The translations under genes and the position numbers were made by a program. Shown one piece after another: positions 18,537 to 26,844 of a stretch of 26,844 nucleotides of DNA (its first letter is position 1; every line of letters begins with the position of its first letter). The notes under the pieces are model-generated. The model worked only from the letters and a program-made list of their open reading frames with translations, had not been told where the DNA came from and did not search any database. Where the stretch lies: assembly GCA_039809405.1 (NCBI GenBank), contig JBDHUX010000003.1:1-26844 (forward strand). Direction: 5' to 3'. The DNA is from JBDHUX01 sp039809405 (GTDB taxonomy: Bacteria; Patescibacteriota; Gracilibacteria; Absconditabacterales; Absconditicoccaceae).

Positions 18537-18983
18537 CTATTTTTGGACTATTTCTAGCTTGAAATCACCTTTGGCTGGACCATCTATGTTTATGGTATAA
18601 GATCAGATAGTATCAATATCTTTCATGTCTATCCAACTCTCTGCCACATCAAAATCAAATTGATCTGATAATTTCTTAGCAATATCTTTGGCGTGAATAT
18701 TTCAATATAATTTGTGTTGATCATTTGCCTCTACTTCTATAGAAAGACCACTTTCTGACAAAGATGAAATCATACTTTTTACTTTTTCAGAAATAGTTTC
18801 CATCTGTTTTTTATTTGATGCGATCTTACTTCTGAGATCGTGCAAAGCTCATGGACTAGCAAATTTAGCCATAGTAGATGGAAATAGTACATTGCGAGCA
18901 TATACTGGAGCTACTTTTACTATATCATATTTTTTACCAAGTTTTTTAATATCTTGTAGTAGTATTATTTCTATTTTTTGCAT
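18537..18983 (-). CDS. rplI: Ribosomal protein bL9
   Basis: bL9 binds 23S rRNA near the L1 stalk and bridges to neighbouring ribosomes. The 148-aa translation starts MQKIEIILLQDIKKLGKKYD and has the N-domain motif VKVAPVYARNVLFPSTMAKFA, close to the family VkdGYARNfLiPkg.A. A long central helix (residues about 45-75) follows, then a C-terminal rRNA-binding domain (LYGNIHAKDIAKKL, ending GDFKLEIVQK). Glycines at PGALH, YGNIH and IGSYT are TGA. Length is the family norm. It lies 44 bp after rplA on the same strand; the usual bL9 partner is rpsF-rpsR, so this placement is uncommon. Confidence 0.92.
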
Positions 18984-19027
18984 TTTGAGTTTATGAAATT
19001 ATAAATCAGATTATATTAAAATATCTA

Positions 19028-19699
19028 TTATGATGCTATAACTATACCAGGTCACATAGTAGGACTAAGTACAATTTTTTTAAATAGTTTACCTTTTATA
19101 CTAGCTGGTTTATTGCTCTCTATGGATTTGAGTAGAGTAGTTATATTTTCTTCCAATTTCTTGGGATCAAACGATACTTTACCTATATTGACATGGATAT
19201 TACCTGTCTTGTCAAGCTTGTACTCTACTCTTCACTTTTTGATTTCGTCTATAGTACCTGCGATATCGGTAGTGATAGTACCGGTTTTTGGTGAAGGCAT
19301 AAGTCATTTTGGTCCCAATGCTTTGGCCACTTTAGCAAGATCTTTTATCATCATAGGGGTAGTGACCAAGATATCAAAATCTATTTTACCATCTTCTATG
19401 TCTTTTAGTAAAGTAGTATTACCTACAATATCTGCACCAGCTTTTCTTGCTTCATCAAGTTGGTCGTCTCATACAAATACTGCTATCTTGATAGTTTTAC
19501 CATTGCCATTTGGAAGTACTACTGTACCTCTTACCATCTGGTCGTTGTATTTTGGATCAGCAAAAGTTTTGATCGCAATATCTACAGATCAATCAAACTT
19601 GCTATAACTGACTTGCTTGATAAGTTCACATGCTTCTGATATAGTATAAACTTTACCTGTTTCCAATAACTTTGATTTTTCAATTAATTTTTTGGACAT
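19028..19699 (-). CDS. rplA: Ribosomal protein uL1
   Basis: uL1 forms the mobile L1 stalk that helps release deacylated tRNA. The 223-aa translation starts MSKKLIEKSKLLETGKVYTI and shows VRGTVVLPNGNGKTIKIAVF, GADIVGN, ALGPKGLMPSPKTGTIT and a C-terminus PTMGPGIVIAS. The signature GPKGLMPSPK has its second Gly written TGA. Length is close to the norm (about 230). It is in the standard rplK-rplA order, 164 bp after rplK, and in many bacteria uL1 represses its own mRNA; I could not identify the binding site. The ATG at 19699 gives the usual N-terminus. Confidence 0.96.
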
Positions 19700-19863
19700 A
19701 ATGATATGAATATAATAGGATAAATATGGTATTAACGAGTTAAACTCTCCCATGTATATTTTAATAATTTACTATCACTTCAAACATGTTGAAGGATCTC
19801 AATAATACAACAATATAAAAACAATATAGTAATATAAAAATTTTATACAATCTACAACGATAA

Positions 19864-20298
19864 TTAAATTATATCTACACCAAGTGTTTTGGCGGTACCA
19901 ATTATAGACTTGATAATAGCTTCATCATCGTCAGTATTCATAACCGGTTTTTTTATCTCAGCTATCTCTTTTATCTTTGCCATGCTTATCTTGCCAATTT
20001 TTTTCTTATTTGGTTCATTGGATCACTTTGTCACTCCTGCCATAGAAAGTATAAGATGACTAGTAACAGGTGGCAACAACTCAAAATCAAATGACTTATC
20101 GATGTAAACTCTTACGATAGCAGGTACTTTAACATCACCATACTTTTGTCAAATCTCTCTAGTACGATCATTAAAATCTTTCATAAAAACTCAGATAGGT
20201 ACACCATTTTGTCACATAGTAGGACCAAGTGGTGGCTTAGGATCTGCTTTTCAAGCAACAGCATAAACTGTAAACTGTTTTACAACTTTTTTAGACAT
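19864..20298 (-). CDS. rplK: Ribosomal protein uL11
   Basis: uL11 is part of the GTPase-associated centre of the large subunit. The 144-aa translation starts MSKKVVKQFTVYAVAGKADP and has PPLGPTMGQNGVPIGVFMKDFN, the N-domain signature, then the rRNA-binding C-domain (VPAIVRVYIDKSFDFELLPP, GSNEPNKKKIGKISMAKIKEIAE, ending KTLGVDII). Three or more conserved glycines (AGKADP, MGQNG, PIGVF) are TGA. Length is normal. It is the first gene of the rplK-rplA-rplI cluster; nusG and secE, often upstream, are absent. Confidence 0.97.
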
Positions 20299-20687
20299 GA
20301 TTATCGGTATTTTCTACAATATATAAATAGCATCAGCCATAATATACATGTGGTTTTACGATACAATTTCTTTTAGAAATGTAACAACTACATACTATTA
20401 TTATGATTGACAGTATATAATTTTTTATCTATAAAATTCAAGTCTAAGTAAAAATACACTAGGACTCAATCAAAAATCATCCAGATCATCATAAATTTAG
20501 ACATAATCTGAGTTCTATGCTATAAATCTATCTTATTTTTCAGGTTCAAATCTATATATTGAAAATCAGTGTAATTTAATAATAATCAGACTATATTTAT
20601 GTCAATGCATATAGAGTATAAATTATAGAGTATAAATTATATATAATAATCACATTCATCAAATTATTTTACAATTAAATCAATGTC
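20299..20687. other. Divergent intergenic region with a 14-bp tandem duplication
   Basis: About 390 bp between rplK (minus) and the gene at 20688 (plus), expected to hold both promoters. No gene or RNA was recognised. A tandem repeat of the 14-mer ATAGAGTATAAATT occupies 20611-20638, directly upstream of the AT-rich leader of the plus-strand gene. Confidence 0.5.
20611..20638. repeat. 14-bp perfect tandem repeat (two copies)
   Basis: Two adjacent identical copies, 20611-20624 and 20625-20638, in non-coding DNA 50 bp upstream of the start at 20688. It may be a recent slippage product or duplicate a TATA-like promoter element. Confidence 0.8.
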
Positions 20688-21278
20688 ATGGAAGAGATAG
20701 AATTGGGAAACATAGAAACCACATGAGGTGCATCAGAGTGAAAAGAGATATCACAAGAAGATCTTGTCAGAGTAAGTGAGCAAATTAAAAAAGGAAACAA
20801 GTACTCTGGTCAGATCAAATCAACATCTATACAAAATAACAAATATGCTAAATTTTTGCAATACCTTATCATCAACATAACAGATGAAGAGTTTTGGAAA
20901 ATAGCAAATATGTTTGATGTAGAGATTGATGGCAAAATACCACTTGGTGAGGATAATCAGATTTTTTTGGCGCATTTATTATGTGGATTTATGGCTCCAG
21001 TCTATCCAGATGAGATAGATAGGAGTTGACTTCAAGAAACCTATAGTCAGATAGATTATCATATACAAAAAACTTTCCTAGATTATCTAGCGTATGTACA
21101 AAATTTTTGTAAGACAGATCAGGATACTTGGAGATTAGATCAAGAAAGCATAAATAAATTTGTAAAATATATTTTGGTAAATTTTTGATTTGAAGACAAT
21201 CAGAAACTACCAAATACATGAGGAGCAAACAATATCACAGGACAAAATAATCTACCAAATCAATCTAAGTCTATATAA
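20688..21278 (+). CDS. Hypothetical protein (196 aa)
   Basis: A soluble protein starting MEEIELGNIETTGGASEGKE. A polar N-terminal tail is followed by a helical, aromatic-rich core at about residues 50-165 (YAKFLQYLIINITDEEFWKI, HLLCGFMAPVYPDEIDRSGL, YHIQKTFLDYLAYVQNFC) and a Gly/Asn/Gln-rich tail. Glycine TGAs occur at TTGG, SEGK, RSGL, NFGF and NTGG. No family was recognised; there is no signal peptide or true membrane helix. It is convergent with tsaD, whose stop is only 29 bp away. Confidence 0.75.
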
Positions 21279-21307
21279 TACGCAAAAATATAAACAAAGT
21301 TATGATT

Positions 21308-22372
21308 TTATGATATAAGTCACACTACTCATATCATAGCTGCATTATCTGTACTATAAATCTTTTTGGCTGGACGAGCTATAGTTATATTTTCAGTAAA
21401 AAAAATATTTGAATCAGAGTTATCTGATGGTTTATAAATAATCTGACTATCTTCATATCTAGCTTTCAATTTATCATAAAGTGTATCATTTGCACTTACC
21501 CCACCTACAAGAAGTATAGACCCAGCAGAGTAAATATCTTGTGCAGAAGCTATCTTGTGTATAAGTATATCATCTACGGTTTGTTCAAAACTGTAACAGA
21601 TATCCCTAATATCCTGTTCTCATAGAGTTGTGAGCGGATTTATCTCAAGTAATCTCCTGACTTGTGCTTTCATCCCAGAGAAAGAGAAATTTAACAAATT
21701 TTCTTTTTTATCAAGTAATATTTTTTTTAGATCAAATCTAGGGTTTGTTTTTCAACCTTCAGCCATAGTAGAGATCCATGGTCATCAAGGATAATCTCAT
21801 CACAACATCCTAGCAACTTTGTCAAAAGCTTCACCCGCTGCATCATCAAGAGTGTGTCATAACTGTTGGATAGACAGATCTTGCAAAGTAAAAAAATTAG
21901 AATTTATAGATTTATTGCCATCGGCTGTAACGATATATATCTCATTATGTCATCAACTCGCAGTCAATACAATCCAAGGGAATGGTAAATCATCAATACT
22001 ACGATCGAGCAGAACAGAGAACAAATGTCAATATATGTGATTTACTTCTATGATAGGTTTATTTAAAAAAGATCACAATGTACGAGCTGCCGCATTTCCA
22101 ACTACAAGGGATCATGGCAATCAAGGAAACTTAGTCACACTAATACTATCGCACTCACCTATCTTGTCATATCATATCTCCTCGATAAGTCAAATTATCT
22201 TATTTTCGTGAGACCTATATGCGAGTTCTGGTACAACTCATCAGTATTGATTGTGTTCTTGTATCTGGGAGTATGCTACTAGTCTCTCAGTAAAAAAATA
22301 TCTACCGTCAAATCAGACGATGCCTATAGAGGTATCATCACAGCTTGTTTCTATGGCAAGAGTTTTTTTTAT
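21308..22372 (-). CDS. tsaD: tRNA threonylcarbamoyladenosine transferase TsaD, non-ATG start
   Basis: TsaD, with TsaB and TsaE, puts threonylcarbamoyl on A37 of tRNAs reading ANN codons. The translation begins at KKTLAIETSCDDTSIGIV, the family N-terminus. It has the metal-binding VNHIYGHLFSV (HxxxH), TASGGHNEIYIV, LDDAAGEAFDKVAR, FSFSGMKAQVRR and LVGGVSAND. The glycines in IYGH, ASGG, LGGDYPGG are TGA. Length is about 354 aa, slightly long. No ATG, GTG or TTG is in frame between the upstream TAA and this conserved start; ATA at 22370-22372 (used here) or ATC at 22379-22381 are the nearest near-cognates. An eight-A run sits right at the junction, so an indel or an unusual start is possible. 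Confidence 0.93.
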
Positions 22373-22741
22373 ATTTGCGATTTTGGTAGGGGTTTATTGG
22401 TATAAAGATAAGAAGATCATCAGAGACCAAGGCAGATATGATAAATGTAATTTGTCAGATGATTTGATTTATTTGATCAATTACAACTTCATATAATAAT
22501 AGTTTCACACAATATAGATTATTTTATACAAAAAGCAAATGCATAAAAAAAACAATAAGAAAAAATTATAAGTTTTACAAAAGCCAAGTTGTACAATATA
22601 TCTTATATCTATATCTCAAATAAAATGTAGTTTAAATATCCACATATATTATTTGTAATTTTTGATTTAGAAAGTTCACCTCCCCCTGTGCCAATTTTAT
22701 ATAAAATAATAAGAGTAATCAGAGTTCAAAACTGGATATAA
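22373..22741. other. Intergenic region upstream of tsaD
   Basis: About 370 bp between the tsaD start and the stop of the 745-aa gene, both on the minus strand. No gene is supported. If the A8 tract at the tsaD start were A7, an open frame would extend upstream to a GTG near 22506 and add about 46 residues; family alignments argue against this. A short GC-rich segment (22679-22695) stands out in otherwise AT-rich DNA. Confidence 0.4.
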
Positions 22742-24979
22742 CTATACATAGTCATCTACCTTGTTGTTTTGGATCTGATATGCTACATTTTGACCTATCT
22801 TAGATATACCAACTTGTATATCTGACATAAATTTAGCATCCCTAGCATTATCAAATAATTTACTTGAAAGCTCTCTCCAATTTGCCTCTATTCATCATTT
22901 TTTCGTATATCAGTTTGTATGTCATATAAATGCAAGTAAATCTTGTTGTGCATACGAGTATTTGGATAAATCATAATTTACTCATATGTTTTTGGTACTA
23001 ATATATCTAATTCATTTGTTTACTAAATCAGTATATTTCTTCTCTACACCCTTATTTCATCACTTAGCTGATATCTGGAAAGTTCCCATAGCAGTTTGTC
23101 CATTGCTATCATCATTGACGCGGTCTGGACCAAATTTCCAGTTACCATCAGTTTTTTGCGCTCACTCATGTTTTGCAAGAGCAAGTATATTTAGATATAT
23201 ATTTCAACTATTTCATCAGTAGTCATTGTCTACTAGTGTTAGGAAATCTGTCGCTGGACCATATCCAAATACAGTTTGAAAAAGTAATTTTCTTTCCGAA
23301 GAAGAAAGTTGATCTATCTTCTTGTTCTCTATAGACGATATATCAGCTATTGGTTTTTCTGTACTTTCTGAATTACTATCAATTCCTTGTCATTTATCAT
23401 CAGGGTTGGCAGTTCCTTGTTTTGAAATTTCTGGAGTTGTAACTTGTGTCTTGACATAAGGTATATGTACATATCATGATCTAATAGCTTCAAGATATCC
23501 ATTGCCCTTTGTGAGCAATACTCAGAGCGCATATACAACTCAACCAGCATCTTTTATGTGGTCGCTAATTTGTTGATCTTCAGCTATATTCTTCCATAGG
23601 TCTGAGCTGTTGATCAGTAATCAAATATCTTGCTTCACATCTCAAGTTTTTTTATCTCAAAGTAATTCTGTAGTCAGTTTTTCATCGATAGAGGTCAGAT
23701 TTGTTGTAAGTGATTTAGTCAGCTTATCTTTATCTATTCATCTTATCATATCTTGCTTATCCTGTCCTCGCAATCAGACAATATTGTTATCAAGCGGATT
23801 TAATGGAACTGCTGTAGATACAGCGAGATTTGTAAGATAGTCTGTTTTTGCTTTATCTAGGTTTGTTTTCAGGGAATCATCAATCTTATACTTTGCAGTC
23901 AGTTCTTCCTCTTCATAAGAGTCAAATCTTTTGCCGGTAAATATCATAAAAACCCGATTCAAAACCGATCTAAGTCAAGAAGTCTCTTCTTTATCTATAC
24001 CAAAAGCAGTTGCAAGTCACTCTACCTGAGATAGTATCTTTTTTCAAATATCATAGTATCATTTGAATCTAGTTTGATTAGAATCTCGATTATTCATAAG
24101 TTTAGTTCATGTATTGTGTAGGGTTTGCATACCTTGTACCATTGCTTTGGCTGTATTACCGTCCAATATATTTCACAATTTATCTCAAATATCTTTCATA
24201 TTTACACCCTGCGGTTGGTCAAAAAATAATCAGGTAATTTTATTCGTATCTTGATCATTTTTTATAGATGATAACGTTGCTTGGTCGTTGGTATTCAAGA
24301 TCGATACAAACTTAGATGGGTCGTTGATAATACTTTTAGATCGATCTAATTGCAAGTTTTTTTCTCTATCTTCTTTTTTTAGTATGATTACCATATCAAG
24401 CATGTAAGATATCTTGGTTATCTGTTTTTTTAGTAAATCAAATCATCATATCGCAGATAAGACCTGTTTAATCAAATCAAATCATCATCAAGCAGTTTGT
24501 AATTTGGTAAAATCAACTCATGTAAGAGAGTTAAATATTGATCATATAGCCTGTGTTTTGGTTGGTCATGTTTGCTTGTGTTTATCTTTATCTTGCTCTG
24601 ATGATCCGCTATAAAGTCACGATAGTAGCGCTGATCATACACTAGATCATAAAGTATTTCTGACATTATCAGGTAAGAAAGCAAACTCTCTGCTCATCAA
24701 GTCGACAAATAACTTGTCAATTTTATCCATAAAGCTTTCTGCAGTTTCATTTGATCCAAGTTGTTGTAGAGCTGTATTTATCTTAGTTGCAAATTTTGTA
24801 TTTTTGAATAGTTCAGAGGTTTTTGTTATATTATCTTGTGGCACAACTTCCGGTTGTTTTATGGGGGCAGTTATATCAGTCTTCAATTGCAATATATCTA
24901 TCTTATTATCTACTTGGAAAGATGGGATATTTAGTCAAGATAATGTTCCTACATCTTTGTCCAACACTTCTTTTTCCAT
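22742..24979 (-). CDS. Large protein with possible lytic-transglycosylase-like C-terminus (745 aa)
   Basis: A 745-residue protein starting MEKEVLDKDVGTLSGLNIPS, with very many TGA glycines. No signal peptide or membrane helix is clear. Residues about 60-450 are mostly helical, with Gly/Ser-rich breaks; a charged linker rich in Ser, Thr, Asp and Asn lies at about 535-575. The last 150 residues (ILALAKHEGAQ, then GQTAMGTFQISAKGG, AQQDLLAFIGHTNGY) resemble goose-type lysozyme/SLT folds, with Glu605 as candidate acid followed about 25 residues on by an A-x-G-x-x-Q block. This is weak pattern similarity. It is divergent from an exported protein at 25670, so a role at the cell envelope is plausible. 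The start is the first ATG in frame. Confidence 0.8.
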
Positions 24980-25669
24980 CTTTTCATATCACAAAAAATC
25001 AGACCATCTTATACTTCACTCATGATAAGTATGATAGATATGTGAAGATAATATGTTTCTATATGATTGGAGCTTATTACTGTAAAATTTTTTCATATTA
25101 TGTCACTTATTTTTCAATTTAAAATTTGGATAATTAGATAAAATAAAAATATTTAGATAATTAATTCAGATAAAATATCGGGTGGTAGTAATATTTTGTA
25201 CTATCTATAAATAATTATAATCATAAAGGTAAATTTTGTCAAATAAAGTAAGTGAATTTGTAGCATGACAAATATCATGACAAGTTGTATTTGCCAAATT
25301 AGTTTTAATTGTAAATAGTACGATATCGTCAAAATCTGCTCTATAAAAAGGATATGTATTACGACAATCACGAAATAAAGACAATAAATAAGACAAAATA
25401 TATGTATTGGGTAATTAGATATACGAGCAGTGTCTGACAAGATATTGTTTAGTAAGACAAAATAACTTGCTTGTCTGACAATGTCAGACATATTATATTT
25501 ACTTATTAAAAAAAGTATTTGTAAATAAAATACAAGACCAATAATAAGTTGAGTCAAATCAAATACATATATATAATAGGCAAAATAGCTTGAAAGTATA
25601 GTAATTTAAACACTCTTTACTATAACTCGATTAAATCTATAAGTAAAATATATAGGCAAGTGCAATCAT
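24980..25669. other. Long intergenic region with TGTCTGACA palindrome
   Basis: About 690 bp between the divergent genes at 24979 and 25670. It contains the perfect palindrome at 25472-25490, a second TGTCTGACAA at 25431-25440, and several GACAA words. A 118-codon frame on the minus strand (25201-25557) is free of stops in both codes but has an implausible, extremely hydrophobic composition and overlaps the palindrome; a 63-codon frame in another register overlaps it. I do not call either a gene. No RNA gene was recognised. Confidence 0.45.
25472..25490. promoter_or_regulatory. Perfect 19-bp palindrome TGTCTGACA-A-TGTCAGACA
   Basis: Two 9-bp arms flank a single A. The first 13 bases recur on the minus strand at about 10420-10432 in front of alaS, and a half copy lies at 25431-25440. 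The symmetry fits a dimeric repressor's operator. Confidence 0.6.
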
Positions 25670-26844
25670 ATGATCAACGATATCAGTAATTTTTTTCTGA
25701 AAAAAGTAATATATACACTGTGTATGGTGGTGATTTTTTCAAATACTATAATATACGATGTATCATTTGCCGATCAAGCGATCTTATATGTACCATGACA
25801 AGGTCGCGATAGTTGATTGGGAAATAATGGTGAGCAATTATACACACCTATACCAGTAGAAAATTCTACATCATCAAGTGGATCACGGCAAATGTCAGAT
25901 AGTATAGAAAATTATAGAGAAAGTTCACCTATGATGATAGTAGGTAAGTGATTGTCATCATACATAAATAATATTAATAACACGCCAGCGGTAAACGATC
26001 TGACTACTATCGCGATGCCACTACAAACTATCTATACTACTGACAACATAAACAATAACCCTATACCATCAATACTGCAAAATAATAGAAATGACACGAT
26101 AGCAAATTTACAATATACAACAGATAGATCTGACACAACTAATATAATACCAACACAATCAGATCCAGATGCCTATATCTCAAGTGACCCAAACCAAAAC
26201 CGTAATAGGGCGGATACTGATGCAGGAGAGATAATTTATATACCTACAGTAAACAAGACAGTAAAATCAAGTGAAAAAATAGATACAAATAACACAATAG
26301 ACGATAAAAGAGTTTATGATATATATGAAGATGGGCAAGTAACAGTTTACAATCCAATCACAAGTACCACGCAGGAAAGCACAAAAGAAGAGTTATTAGA
26401 TAGCATAAACAATCTAAGGTCAGATATAAGCAAAAATATAGAAGGACAGGGGACGGAAGTTCTACTAAATCAAACAGCAAGTGACACCACTAAATACATA
26501 TCGAGAGACATAACAACAGGTAGTGATATAAACGTATACACACCAGATTACAACGATAAGTATAGCAATCTCCTAGCGCAAGTCAGAGATTATGGGGACG
26601 TGAAGATAACTATACCTGACAATATTGCTATATCTCGTATAGAACAAATCTATGACAACAGTGTATGAATCACTATATATGAGGATACACTATACAAGAC
26701 ATATACTCCATCATGAGATATCAAAAACGGTAGTGTCAGTGAATACACACCACAACTAAAAGTAGTGGCATCCAACCTATGACTTGATACTCTTAAATTC
26801 AAAGAAAAATCAATAATTGATGGGCCATCTCGACAAGATAAAAC
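25670..26844 (+). CDS. Exported repetitive protein, C-terminus off the window
   Basis: At least 391 residues. The N-terminus (INDISNFFLKK, a hydrophobic core VIYTLCMVVIFSNTIIY, then VSFA before DQ) is a typical Sec signal peptide with likely cleavage after SFA. The mature part is rich in Asn, Thr, Ser, Asp and Ile, low in Cys, and carries recurrent short Y-x-P motifs (LYTPIPVE, IIYIPTVN, VTVYNPIT, NVYTPDYN, YKTYTPSG, SEYTPQL). This suggests a beta-rich, possibly surface or adhesin-like repeat protein. Glycine TGAs occur at PGQGR, DSGLG, KGLSS, NSVGIT, PSGDI and SNLGL; without them the frame breaks. The start is the ATG at 25670. No family was recognised and the end is missing. Confidence 0.82.

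Noticed and set aside
20535..20560. T-loop-like GGTTCAAATC suggesting a tRNA
   Set aside because: No acceptor, D or anticodon stem can be formed around it.
25201..25557. 118-codon minus-strand frame free of stops in both codes
   Set aside because: Nearly all Ile, Leu, Tyr, Phe with one Gly, it overlaps a palindromic repeat and another open register, and it lacks family features; unusual length noted but not enough to call a gene.

Overview
The window comes from a Candidate Phyla Radiation bacterium that reads UGA as glycine (genetic code 25), most likely Gracilibacteria (BD1-5/GN02) or Absconditabacteria (SR1). The evidence is direct. On both strands, genes of well-known families are cut by TGA exactly where the family has an invariant glycine: GlmS YRGYDSAG, FtsZ GMGGGTGTGAAP, AlaRS GPCGPC, TsaD HIYGH and the L11 and L1 signatures. 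A standard-code annotation would fragment nearly every gene, so the genes here are assembled with only TAA and TAG as stops. The DNA is strongly AT-rich, ATA and AGA codons are frequent, and I see no convincing Shine-Dalgarno sequences before the starts.

Layout: 1-1408 (-) is glmS, running off the left edge. 1577-4928 (-) is a division cluster, ftsA, two small unknown genes and ftsZ, closed by an intrinsic terminator. 5767-6716 (+) holds a membrane double-zinc-ribbon protein and an orphan atpC. 6768-10313 (-) holds a small unknown gene, topA and alaS; topA and alaS are both clearly short at the C-terminus. 10659-14456 (+) holds secF, a membrane-anchored helix-turn-helix protein, an unknown gene, the primary sigma factor rpoD and an alkyltransferase-like (ATL) DNA repair protein. 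14521-18298 (-) is a four-gene ubiquitin-like conjugation island. 18537-20298 (-) is rplK-rplA-rplI. 20688-21278 (+) is an unknown gene, 21308-22372 (-) is tsaD, and 22742-24979 (-) is a 745-residue protein with a possible lytic-transglycosylase-like C-terminus. Divergent from it, 25670 onward (+) encodes an exported repetitive protein that runs off the right edge.

The most unusual part is 14521-18298. It encodes a PRTRC/E2-D-like protein, a JAMM (JAB) isopeptidase, a ThiF/E1-like adenylating enzyme and a ubiquitin-like beta-grasp protein ending in glycine. Unlike its neighbours, the island has no in-frame TGA in about 1,240 codons with about 59 glycines. That points to acquisition from a standard-code donor, readable by the recoded host because all four genes end in TAA or TAG. 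Its promoter has a consensus -35 and a plausible -10 separated by 17 bp containing a (CT)6 dinucleotide tract, an arrangement that could make expression phase-variable. The system would couple adenylation of the Ubl C-terminus (E1), possible transfer (B-like protein) and removal (JAMM).
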